A DNA stretch of 64,000 nucleotides from Fasciola hepatica (lineage: Eukaryota > Platyhelminthes > Trematoda > Plagiorchiida > Fasciolidae). The stretch's first letter is position 1. The number at the start of each line of letters is the position of its first letter. Shown in pieces: positions 33,709 to 44,997 of this stretch. Position numbers and translations under genes: made by a program. The notes beneath the pieces were generated by a model that was not told the origin of the DNA, ran no database searches, and worked only from the letters and a program-made list of their open reading frames with translations. Where the stretch lies: positions 2,914,001 through 2,978,000 of the forward strand of contig CANUEZ040000014.1 of the NCBI GenBank assembly GCA_948099385.1. Direction: 5' to 3'.

Positions 33709-34978
33709 CTAAGGTTGTGAGCAGGTGTGGACATTGGGCGGGTTGTTCGGGGTGGGTTCCACCTCGATGAAGGCTGGTTTAAGTCGGTCTATGCTGATGG
33801 TCTCTCTCCTGCCTTCGACGTCTACCACGTATTTCTTTTCCTTTCGCTGGACGATGCGGAACGGGCCAAAGTAAGCCGCTCGTAGTGGTGATCGCACTGC
33901 ATCCACTCGAATAAACACATGGCTGGCGGTCGCTAGAGTGGTAGGTATGTAGGTGCTGAGAGTTTGTTCGCGTGCCGAGGTGGGCTTTATCAGCCGCATT
34001 TGGTGTGACAACCGTTTTGCGTAATCCCCGTAATTAAAACTCACAGGTGATAATGGAGAAACCAACTCACCTGGAAGTCGTAATATGCAACCGTAAACCA
34101 GTTCAGCCGCCGTAACACCCATGTCGGCTTTAACGGTGTTATGCAGTCCTAAGAGAACGATCCGTAAAATTTCACTCCATAAAGGGTTATCGCGAGCACG
34201 AGAGGCAGCATCAGCCGGCGATGGAATCGCTCCATGCCATTAGCCTGAGGATGATAGGCCGTCGTTTCGTTGTGTCTGCAACCGAATGCGTTCCGTAGCT
34301 CGTGGAAGGCACCGTCAAAATGAGAACCGCGGTCAGTGGTCACGATAGAAGGGCAACCGAACTGGCTTACCCAACCAGTTAGAAAAGTTTTTGCAGCTTC
34401 CTCTGAGGTAGAATGGGGAATAGGTATGGCCTGTGGCCAGCAATTGAAACGATCTACGCAAGTGAGGATGTAGACGCAGCCGTTGGATGGTGGGAGGGGC
34501 CCCACGAGATCCATATGCACATGGTGAAAGCGTGCGTCCGGCCCACAGAATGTGCCTGACGTAGATTTAGTGTGACAATGTATTTCAACGCGTTGGCACT
34601 GAAGACAAGCGCGAGCCCGAAGATGTAAGTCAGGTTGACGCAAGGACAGACGAATCGCTCGGTGACTAGTTTCACTGAGGCGGTTACACCGGGATGAGAT
34701 AAGTTGTGGAGGCTGATAAAAACTTGCCGGCGAAAACTGGCGGGAACTAGTGGTCGGGGTCGACCCTGTGACACATCGCAAATAATGGTTACGTCTGAGG
34801 TTGGAAGGGTCACTGGCACTAGATGCAGGGAGCTGCTGTTTCTGAGATGCTCAACCTCAGGATCTGTTGTTTGGGCTGCGGCGATTGCTCATGGGTAGTG
34901 GGTCGTCGATATTGTGGACGCGTGAGAGTGCGTCTGCTACGGGATTGTATGCCTCAGAGACGTGTCGAATGTCTGTAG
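33709..34978 (-). pseudogene. Ty3/gypsy integrase region (CsRn1-like), truncated
   Basis: Minus strand from 34978: the end of RNase H (HVSEAYNPVADALSRVHNID), then the integrase zinc-binding region (LHNLSHPGV...C..C, CQR). Next the integrase core: MDLVGPLPPSNG (first Asp), TTDRGSHFDGAF (second Asp) and NETTAYHPQANGMERFHR (Glu). Then a C-terminal domain: GVTAAELVYG...RLPGE, HVFIRVDAVRSPLR, YFGPFRIVQR and SIDRLKPAFIE. These are hallmarks of CsRn1-type gypsy elements described from flukes. Frameshifts separate the pieces. The element is cut at about 34978 by the junction with a + strand LINE, so gag, protease and RT are absent here. Confidence 0.88.
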
Positions 34979-34984
34979 TGTAGG

Positions 34985-36847
34985 TAAATTAATTAAGGAA
35001 TCCGACGGCTTACTGATTCACTCTCACAGACGTCGTCTGGAGCTTCGGGCGGAGCACTTCAAGGAACAATTCAGTTGGCCCTTTTCAACATTGGACCTTC
35101 CCAATATGCTTGCCAGAGAAACGGTGCAGGTGGATATCACCATTCCGTCAAAAATGGAAGTTTGCGGGAGATAGGTTACTTGAAAAGGTACAAAGCCGCT
35201 GGACCGCACGAGTTGTCTCCATTTTTTTTCAAGGACGGAGGTGAAGCTTTGGTTTCAGAGTTAACAAAACTCCTCCAGATTATTTGGGATAGCGAGCAGA
35301 TTCCTAGGGAATCGTGTCAGTCGGTGATTGTGCCGATTTACAAGAAAGGTGACAGATCCTCTTGTGAAAACCACAGAGGAATTAGCTTGGTAAGTGTTGC
35401 GTCTAAACTGCTCACCGGACTTATTCTCCACCGATTATCCAGTGTCCGCGAAATGTGTACGCGTGAGAATCAGGCCGATTTCAGACCCGGTCGTGGCTGC
35501 ATCGACATCTTTACTCTTCGGCAAACCTTAGAGCACAGACACATCTTCCGTAGGCCCACGATGTCTTTCTTGATCTGAAAGCGGCGTTCGATTAAGTCGA
35601 CCATGCAGTTCTCTTGCGTTGCCTTTCACTGAAGGGTGCGACAGAGAAGTCTATTTCTCTCTTCCAATGCTTGTATGCAAACAGCCAAGGACGAATGCGC
35701 ACTTACGGCGCTCTTTCACCCAAGTTCACCATGGAAAGTGGTGTTCGTCAGAGTTGCCCTCTTTCGCCCTTCCCCTTCAATTTTGTAACTGAACTGATTC
35801 TTGAGACAGCCCCGTCCTCGTGTGAGGATAGTGGCATCGATGCTTGCTCATGCAGTAAACTGTCTGGCCTGGAATATGCGAAATATATTGTTCTTCTGAG
35901 TAAAGATCGAATTAAGTTGCAAGCTCTTTTAAATAGCCTTAACAACAATGTAGGAATGCTTGCGATGTGTTTTGCACCTTCAAAGTGTAAAATGCTGTTG
36001 CAGGACTGGGTTGACTGAACACCAAACCTTGTGTTGGCAGGGAAAACTCTAGCTGAAGTGGATAAATTTTGTTACCTGGGTAGTTACATCTCATTAGGTG
36101 GACAGATATCGGATGAAGTGTCGTCACATATACAGAGGGCACGTTTGGCTTTTGCCAACCTCCGTCATCTGTGGCGTCGGCGTGACATCCGATTGTCTGT
36201 TAGGGGTAGACTGTACAATGCAGCAGTTAGATCCGTTCTTTTATACGGTTCAGAAACATGGCCGTTGAGGGTAGAAGACAGGGGAAGACTGTCGTTGTTC
36301 GAGCACCGATGTCTCCGTAGTATGGTGGGAACACCGTATCACCAATGCTGAGGTTAGACGTAAGGTGGTGGGAACCAAAGGTCAGTCTCTGAACCAAGTA
36401 ATGAACCTGAACAGGTTAAGGTGGTTGGGACATGTATCACGCATGACCATCGACAGACTTTCCCAGCTTACGCTGTTCTCTGAGGCGAGTGGTGATTGAA
36501 AGGTAAGTCGAGGTGGTCAGTCCATGACATGGCAAGAAAGGTGTGAAAACCTTAACGAGTGGACTTAGCAACGTAGGACGTGTTAGACTTCCAGGTTGGG
36601 GTCTACGTGGTCCGCTTACTAAATAGTTGGAGACATTAGGTGATATTACCAGATGTCGCAGTCAGTCGCGTAGTTGCATTCGGACTCTTTCCTTGTCCTC
36701 TTGATTTCCGCTTAGCACTTCGACTTTTTGGATCTTTATCACTATGCTTCTATTCTTTTCGCCCTTTACTGGACGACGCTGGAAGGTAGCAACCGAAACC
36801 AGAGCACAGAAGCGCGAGGTTAATGGTTGAATAAACCGAAACTGATG
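34985..36847 (+). pseudogene. RTE-like LINE (family A), RT to 3' end
   Basis: Plus-strand blocks: LRAEHFKEQFSWP, KAAGPHELSPFFFKDGG, VPIYKKGDRSSCENHRG, FRPGRGCIDIFTLRQ, a palm block with a stop (KAAFD then TAA), ESGVRQSCPLSP..FNFV, the catalytic site LEYAKYIVLLS (YADD changed to YAKY, 35875-35886), FAPSKCKMLLQDW, FCYLGSYISLGG, LRHLWRRRDIRLS, RSVLLYGSETWPL and FEHRCLRSM. The 3' UTR ends in a short ACTGAA-type tail at 36847. The endonuclease half is missing. The last 429 nt are about 99% identical by eye to 43532-43966. Confidence 0.88.
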
Positions 36848-38200
36848 CGGAAAAACAAGTAAGGACACCATAAGCGTGTATGTATACGACAGCATCTGTA
36901 ACCTTCAAATCAGTACGACAACGAATATTGACGGAAAAGCCCGTAGAAAACGGTGTAATCTGATATTCTAACTACACATCAGCGCCAATTTCAAAGACCT
37001 AGCCGACCTACATTTGAACTAATGTTACCATCAGATATGTCTCCTGAACTGTAATAACCTGCGGCATCTTGTGCTAATTACAGATTAGATGAAATTAAAG
37101 CTGTTCGACTTTTTTTCATTTGCGTTACTGGAGGTATCTGCGCGAGTCATACTTAGCAGCTGTCGACACCGCAGAAACGGTTTTTCTTTAGGAATCCTAA
37201 CCTGACCCAAAAGGCAGCGGAATGGTAACCCAGTACGGGAACGTGACCGAAACACCTGTGAGGGAACTTCTTCTTGTCTTTCGAATGAGACGTCGTTGTT
37301 TTTCTGTTCTGCCTTCAATGGTGCTTCAATCACCCATCCGCTTTTCGGACTCCGTCCTTAGCCTCACGCACCCAGAGGAGAAAGCATAATATAGACGGGT
37401 ACAATCATGTAGGCTGCCCAGCTAAGGCGGGTGACAGCTGGCCAGTGAAGTGCGACGACATCTCCCACATTCGAGAGGAACCCCAAGCACTCCTACGTTC
37501 ATCTAGTGGGGTTTTTTGACCGATAAACTGCTTCAATCCGTGTTTATTCGCTGGGGAGTCTCCTTCAGGGACAAAGTGGCTGACCCATGAGCTGGTCCGG
37601 CGTGAATGAACTTTATCTAGCCCCTACCCATAAACCTATCAGGCGACAATGCACCTCTGGCTTAGGGATGTCATCTTGTGTAGTCCTTTGCGTCCTGGAG
37701 GCATGCAAGTCATAACCTCAAGGTGCAGTCTCGTTGCGAGGGCTAAACGTGTGTGATGATTGTATATAAATTACTTCAGTTACCTCACTGACCATATGCG
37801 ATATCGCCGACCTTGAACAGCATGAATACGAATGCGATTCACATTTAAAATTATGTAGCCAACATCTCATCATTCGCTGAAGAGATTTGGTTATTGGCAA
37901 TGCAATTTCAGTTTTTACCTACAAGTCGCTAAATGAACAGCGCAAGGCTCAACTGACAACAAAACGGAAGTCGAGACCACTACAACAGATGCCGGGACCA
38001 GAAGTGACCGACGAATTCAAGACCAAACTCTAACCACATTGTCATTTGTCCACGCCTGCATCTATTTGTTATCCAGCTCGAAGAAACCATCATTAAAAAA
38101 ACTCGGATTTAAAAAAGAGGACTCTTCAATATTTATCTGTAGACAATCGGACAATAATGTGATGAAATGCGTTAACGACAGACAGGGCCCACTCTGGTTC
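36848..38200. other. No recognised gene; downstream of SSRP1
   Basis: No domain was recognised. It contains the SSRP1 3' UTR (minus strand, just below 38201) and a GC-richer stretch around 37370-37700 with no assignable frame. Confidence 0.35.
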
Positions 38201-39145
38201 TCAGTCAGACAAGTCAGAAATACTGTCATTTTTAGCACCACCTCCGCTTTTATCCCCATCGTCGCCACTGAGATCGCTCAAATCATCGGATTCCGATGGT
38301 GCATATTCAGCGCTTTTGAAGTTCCCACTCTGTGCAGACTTGCGTGGTGCAGAACTGGTTGATTTTGCTTTACCCTTTGGAGCTTTTCCAGCTTTGGATG
38401 GTTCCGGAATCTCACCGGACGCTATCTTTGCTTTGTACACACGCATCTCTTCCTCGTATTTTTCCTTCAACTCACGTGCTCGAGCATTATACGGTGCCTT
38501 TGCGTCATCATTCATGTTACGCCATTTCTCACCGGCAGCTCGAGCCACCTCAGAAACCGAATTAGAGCCGCCTAACTCGCGGATAATACTTTCGCGGTTC
38601 TCGTTAAACCATACGAAATAGGCAGAGAGCGGTCGTGTTGGTGCGTTTGGATCTTTTGTTCGCTTTGCTCGTTTTTGTTGTTTTTCTGCTTTCTGTTTGG
38701 GTGGTGGTTCCGATTTGACTTTTTTCGGTTTTGGCGGCGGTGCTGAACCAGAGCCTGACCCACTTTCAGAACCGGCGTCACCATCAGAATCGGAATCCTC
38801 GTCCTCGCTGTCTGTGGTTTGCACGTTACTATCATACTCTTCAGCCAACTCGGACGCATCAGATTCTGGAGGTGGCTGGAAATCCTCATCGTCCTCATCG
38901 TCATCATCATCTTCCATTTCTAGTTCTCTTTCACGTGCCTCGGTCTTCACTTTCTCCATATATGCATCGTGGGACTCATCCGATGAGGACCAAGCCTCCG
39001 CGCCTGCGGCACCTGCACCACCTTTACCTTCCGACTCAATATTCTTTACACGAAGCTTCTTCGTGGATACGAAGTCATACAGCTGGTGATATTCGTTGCG
39101 GTCGATGGAAGTAAACGTGTGCGTCAAGCCATTACGGGTTTCCAC
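38201..39145 (-). CDS. SSRP1: SSRP1 exon 5 (acidic region, HMG box, tail)
   Basis: 945 nt, residues 392-705 and the TGA stop; acceptor ttttcag. It begins VETRNGLTHTFTSIDRNEYH, completing the PH domain. Then come an acidic stretch (EMEDDDDDEDDEDF, SDSDGD), a Gly/Ser run, a basic Pro/Lys linker, the HMG box (KDPNAPTRPLSAYFVWFNEN through EEEMRVYKAKI) and a tail ending SISDLSD. All large domains of the C-terminal half sit in this single exon. Confidence 0.95.
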   Translation of the reverse strand: METRNGLTHTFTSIDRNEYHQLYDFVSTKKLRVKNIESEGKGGAGAAGAEAWSSSDESHDAYMEKVKTEARERELEMEDDDDDEDDEDFQPPPESDASELAEEYDSNVQTTDSEDEDSDSDGDAGSESGSGSGSAPPPKPKKVKSEPPPKQKAEKQQKRAKRTKDPNAPTRPLSAYFVWFNENRESIIRELGGSNSVSEVARAAGEKWRNMNDDAKAPYNARARELKEKYEEEMRVYKAKIASGEIPEPSKAGKAPKGKAKSTSSAPRKSAQSGNFKSAEYAPSESDDLSDLSGDDGDKSGGGAKNDSISDLSD

Positions 39146-42100
39146 CTGAAAAAGGAAGAATTTAGGTAAACTGACTGTAGAAATGTACACCTAACAGGCA
39201 CGTTGCTTATATAGTATATATATAAAATCGTTACCTCAAATAACAATGCGCATGTGTGCGTGTGAACAATGCATCATCCGCAGAAAAGAGAAGACTGCCC
39301 AAAAACCACCGGCTTGATTAGTGCACATTGCGTATCGCAACATCGTACAACCGTCTTTCACGCAAAATTGAATATCATGGCAGCCAACTGGTTTTTATTC
39401 GGGGTTTTATTTTCAACGTCACCGTCAACCGTAGATGAAGCCTATCAGTTACGTAAATCTGTCGACTACTTCCAACAGGCCAAGAGCAGGTGGTTACAGG
39501 AGGGAATACAAACTCCTGAAGGTGTTGAAATGGCAACAAAAATATAACTGACATTGAATACAGCTGAGGAACCGGACTAAAAGGAGACAGAAGTTGCATC
39601 ACAACTCAAACAGTAGAATATCCTATACTCCTGTCGGTTCGATTGGTTATGATTACCGTTACTGCTGTATTTTAAAGCTTAAACATTCTTACTGAGCACG
39701 AGGCACCGTCGTGCTCTTCGGCATTTAAAGGAAAATGAAACGTTCCTAAACGCGCGTGAGGCATGGTGGAATTTCAGTGAAGCATACCTGATTACTGAAT
39801 TTTTAGGTCTGTTACTGAAAAAATCTGAAAAGAAAACCAAATCATACGGGTCACTACACCTATGGAAATAGATGAGGTGAGTGGTGTTTTGTCAATCACA
39901 CGGGTGTTTATGCTATTCTGCCTCGTGACTCCAAAAACAACTGAACTCGTCTTTCGTCATTTTCGCTAGCATGCCTTAAGCCATTTCTTTGTTATTCAAT
40001 GTTCATGCACCAGCGCAGTAAAAGAGTCATCTGTAATCGCACGGTCCCCCTGCATTGCACTGTCCCAGAGAACAGGAAACCATGAACGAGATTTGCATTG
40101 GAGAGTCACATAAGGTCCTAATAGGTCAGGTGAGGTATTGAGCCGCGCGACAGCAGATTACTATCTACAAACAACGTAATCGACGACGGTGGGGTTCGAA
40201 TTAGGTATCTACGAGCTTACATCTCTGGAACTGGAACGGAAATCCAATAATCATTTATTCATTATTATTGTTAATTCTATTCATTCATCTAATCAGAATG
40301 ATTCTGAATGTTCCCAATTTCTTCTCACCTGTTTATGGTGCGTGTGAGCCACCTATTCCGGTGTACAGATGACCCACTTGGACATTGCATATTCACATTT
40401 TCTAGCACAGCACCTTCAATCTTACAATGGATCTGTGTTGATTCTCTTCTCCTCTTCATGCTTACCTTTATTAGAGATCAGATTCTGGTGTCCGTTAACA
40501 TTCGTTTCCGCCTCCAGATAATCGATATTCACTCATTACATTATTCGTCCTGATTCAAAACATCTAAACAGTTTACCATCCTACAGCGCAAAACAGCATG
40601 GCAGGCCCCACTGATTTCTGCTTTCCTCACCATGTTACACGTTGAATTAGAAATGAGTATACAAGAGGGACAGAAAAGGGACCTACACAGGTGGGAAAAA
40701 GGGAAGAACTTCCAAGTAGCCGCTGTTCGTGGTTTCCTGCAATATCCTTCAGTGTCTTCAGCTAATTAGATGAGGGATCTTTTGGACCCCAACCACCAAT
40801 GTGTGAAACACCTACTTTTCCTAACTTCGATGTACATTTTCTCACTCCCCATTGCCAAATCATCTGTTGACCTCAACGTCATTTCTTCCACTCCCTAAGA
40901 GAAACGGGAAACAGTGCACGGTATGGTAGACGTGTGCTTGCCATACGTAAGACGTGCCCCAACCAACAAAGTCTGCTGAGCTGGATACGCTATGACAGAA
41001 CATTCTCTGGATCAGTACCTAATACCCGTATCTGACCTCAACACTGCTCACTCAGTCATTCCATCCAATTTTAGCAATACTACGCAAACATCGATGATCG
41101 GAAACCTGAGGACAACGAATATCCTGCACACACAGACCCCAAGTCTCGCAACTATACAACAAAACTGAATGCACCGCGGCACAGTACACACGACCCTTCA
41201 ACTTCAGTGAAATATCAGGTCGGCGCCACAAGTGCTTCCGTCCAGCGTATGTCCCTCGAGGCGTGGGTATACGCGTGCTCACCTCTACTACCGTGCTTCC
41301 ATCCGTCGTCACGCTGCTTCCGAGGTAAGTGAAGCGGTTGACAATTGCTAGCACCTCCCCCATCGACCATCAAGCTCGGAACCCTTGAAGTTGAGTCCTG
41401 CAACATCACTTAGGACTTTGCAGGTGCAAGGCACATGACGAATGGAGCTAAAGCTGTAATAAGTCTGTTTAGTTCACAGTGCGCACGGTCCGTACATCCG
41501 AACAAACAGACAAGGTCACGGGCGTAATCCGGATCGTATTATCTCCATTATCTCGTCAATGATGAAGTCAAACAGGAATGGAGAAATGGGTCATCCTCGT
41601 CGAACACTGCTGGTCGTTTCCAATGGACTATTTCACCGTAAACCCTTACCTGGCCGGAAGTATGTGAATTCAGTGATCTCAGTAGACTCAGAAACTTTTG
41701 TGGCATACCTTTTCGGTGAAAAGCACTAAATACCACGTTTCAGTTAACTGGACCGGAGGCGCTCATCGAATCGAAGAAAAACCATTACTGTCAGTCGACG
41801 CTTTGTGTGACGTATTCCAAGTAATTGAGGAAGAGAAAAATCTGGTTGATGCATCCTCGATCTGGGCGGAATCCGGTCTACTTTTGCGGGCCGGTGTCAG
41901 AGGACACGGCAAAATCAAGGCCAATAAACTGGAGACCATCGGAATTAAACTTATCCCGCGATGATTACTGAAGACCGGTATAACCAGTGACTGTTAAGGT
42001 GGTAAGTGGTTTTATCAAGGCATTTCCATCCAATGTGAAAAGAACTGGAGGAAGTTTGTCGGGACCAGTTGCTTTACTAAGCTTTAGTAATCGAATGCTT

Positions 42101-44943
42101 GGTTCTACTTCCACTTTCGATGTGGGCTAAAGTCGTAGTCCTCAAGGAATCGCAGTTGTTGATGTCGGAATGACTACATAAGTGCGCGGCCAGCCAAACT
42201 GCTCCTCCAAATATTCGGCAGCCATGGTCGAGCCTTTGCTGTTCGTTATGAATAGACACCTCATTTCTATCGCAAGCCGTTTCACTGACTGGGGTTCGTC
42301 GTCCACCGATGTCCCGAAACAAGCGGTGTGGTAATGAACAAATTCCTGACTTTATTTGACACGGTCGACGGTTTGGTCATATACTATGGTGACCAAACGC
42401 GGAGCGATCAAAACCAGCTATTTTATTGCCATAGTGTCGCTGTCAATTAGAGGATAAAAAGTCGCAAGAGATCGTAAAGAGCATGCAAACTGCACATAAC
42501 GGGTTAAGTGAAAGGGATGCACATTAAACACAAATGATCCACCGGATGCGATGAGATTTAATAGTGGCGGTGATCCTTACGCATTAGAAAAGGTATACAC
42601 CATGACCATAATGGCCAACTGCACTTCCATAATGAACAGATAACCACAACCCTGGAAAGAAAAATATTAAATTAAGCGTGGTAATGACCCGGGTAAAAGC
42701 AGGGCTGATTACTACCAAACCAATCGACAAATCTTACTACTGCCTGCACAACGTTTAATCAAGACACGAACAGTGTTCCAGGAATATCCCTAGCTGAAAG
42801 CAACGATTTTATAGACGGCCAGTTTAATTACTTTAAAAATCACTTTATTATCCAAAAAATTATCAATACTTGACTCACTTCAAAATCAAATGATCGCTGG
42901 GCACCGGTACCGCGAGAGAACTGCACTGTAATCACTTCATCAAACCGGATTGAAACAGGCGGACGGGGAACAAATGTGAAACCGCGTTCCAAAGGAAACA
43001 GGAGACCAACATAGGCTTTGTAACTACAAGCTACCGCGTTTCCTCCTCCTTTGGCTGTAAATGAGCCAGGTATGGTCACTTTCTGGTCGAACAAAACCTA
43101 GAGAAACGAAAAGGAAACGATAATGCCAATAGTTTGGTTGTGTTTGGTGACAAAATATGATATACTTTCCGAACCGATCGATTAGTGGAATCGTTACGTA
43201 CTTGGCGTGTGATGTTTCCCAAAAGCTGAGTGCATAACAAAAAATAGTTAAGGCTGGGGATAACAATTAACTGCTGTGATATAGCCGATATAATCTGATG
43301 CAATATATTCCGTGGTGTAAATACTTCTCCTTATTTTACGCATGTAAAACGGATTTTCTTACATCTACATTGTTGTACAAATTTTTGTACGTTTATTCTT
43401 TTCGTTCTACATAACATTTCATGAACGGTTTTTTATATTTCAGATGATGTACACCATTAATCAGACAAGCAAAGCCTTTCCTATTCCGACCCCGTCTTTT
43501 TAAGAATACTGATCTTGCCGATTTTGTTGCTAGGTGGTTTGGACATATATCACGCATGACCATCGACAGACTTTCCCAGCTTACGCTGTTCTCTGAGGCG
43601 AGTGGTGATTGAAAGGTAAGTCGAGGTGGTCAGTCCATGACATGGCAAGAAAGGTGTGAAAACCTTAACGAGTGGACTTAGCAACGTAGGACGTGTTAGA
43701 CTTCCAGGTTGGGGTCTACGTGGTCCGCTTACTAAATAGTTGGAGACATTAGGTGATATTACCAGATGTCGCAGTCAGTCGCGTAGTTGCATTCGGACTC
43801 TTTCCTTGTCCTCTTGATTTCCGCTTAGCACTTCGACTTTTTGGATCTTTATCACTATGCTTCTATTCTTTTCGCCCTTTACTGGACGACGCTGGAAGGT
43901 AGCAACCGAAACCAGAGCACAGAAGTGCGAGGTTAATGGTTGAATAAACTGAAACTGAAACTGATGTACTCGCGTATTGGTTACTGGTGAAGAATCACAG
44001 AAACGGAGGATGGTAATTCATTAGTCAGACGCCTATCCACTCCTAACGGTCAACTAAGTGTTCGAGAAACTGCAGTTTATAGTACCCTAGATTAAAAGTC
44101 TGCGTACCCACAAATACCGATTCGGAAAGAATATGCATTTTATATACATTACACCGACTTACAACTAAACATCGTCAACGTAACAACAAGTATAAGGATG
44201 GGGGAGAGAAGGACAAAGAGACACAGCAGTCAATAAACACCTTCCACAGTTGTATGCGTTGGGGGGCTATTATACTACTCGGCCGTCCGGTGCTCAGTAG
44301 GTCCTTTTGTTCAAGGATGCACCCTCAGGCCTTCGCGCAGCTAAGCGCGTCCCGTAAGGCAGCAGCGTTGGTCCAGATGAGTCGTTGGTCCGTTGCACGG
44401 TTTATCCGCCTCTTCTGGAAAACCTTGCTAGGTTAGTGGAACATGACAAGGATCTATGATCTTGTTTAGTCGGGAGCCACACTTACCATGTCACGACGAC
44501 ATCAAGAAATATGTGGTGTTTTACAGCAGAGAACGCCAACAAAACGAAAATTCCACTACATCCTCAAGCACTGGCACTGAGCACACCCATTTCACTATTA
44601 ACCATCGAAGTGGCTGTCCTCCTAACCGCGACCTGGAGACACGCCCGTAAGCAGCCAGCTCTGCTGTCCATAACTAATCTCTCGGCTATGAGCCAGGAGG
44701 GAGGGCAAGATTTCGCTGCATTTGAAGCCCCCGAGAGTCTGTTCCAGTTCCTTCGGATTCCCTTTACTGTCAGCAACGCCGTTTGCTATTTTCAGAGGGT
44801 CATCAACCAAATCACCAATGCATACCTGCACAATATTACCAGAAAAACCTATCGCCATTCTACGCTGCTGCTGAGACGGATTAATAACTTCCGGTAGTAA
44901 AAGCAATATCAGAGTGAAGTTGTTCAGACTTTCGGGATACGAT

Positions 44944-44997
<54 letters not shown>

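Noticed and set aside
38697..39114. Plus-strand frames of about 130 codons rich in Ser or His
   Set aside because: They are antisense to the acidic region of SSRP1 exon 5 and reflect its GAT/GAA repeats.
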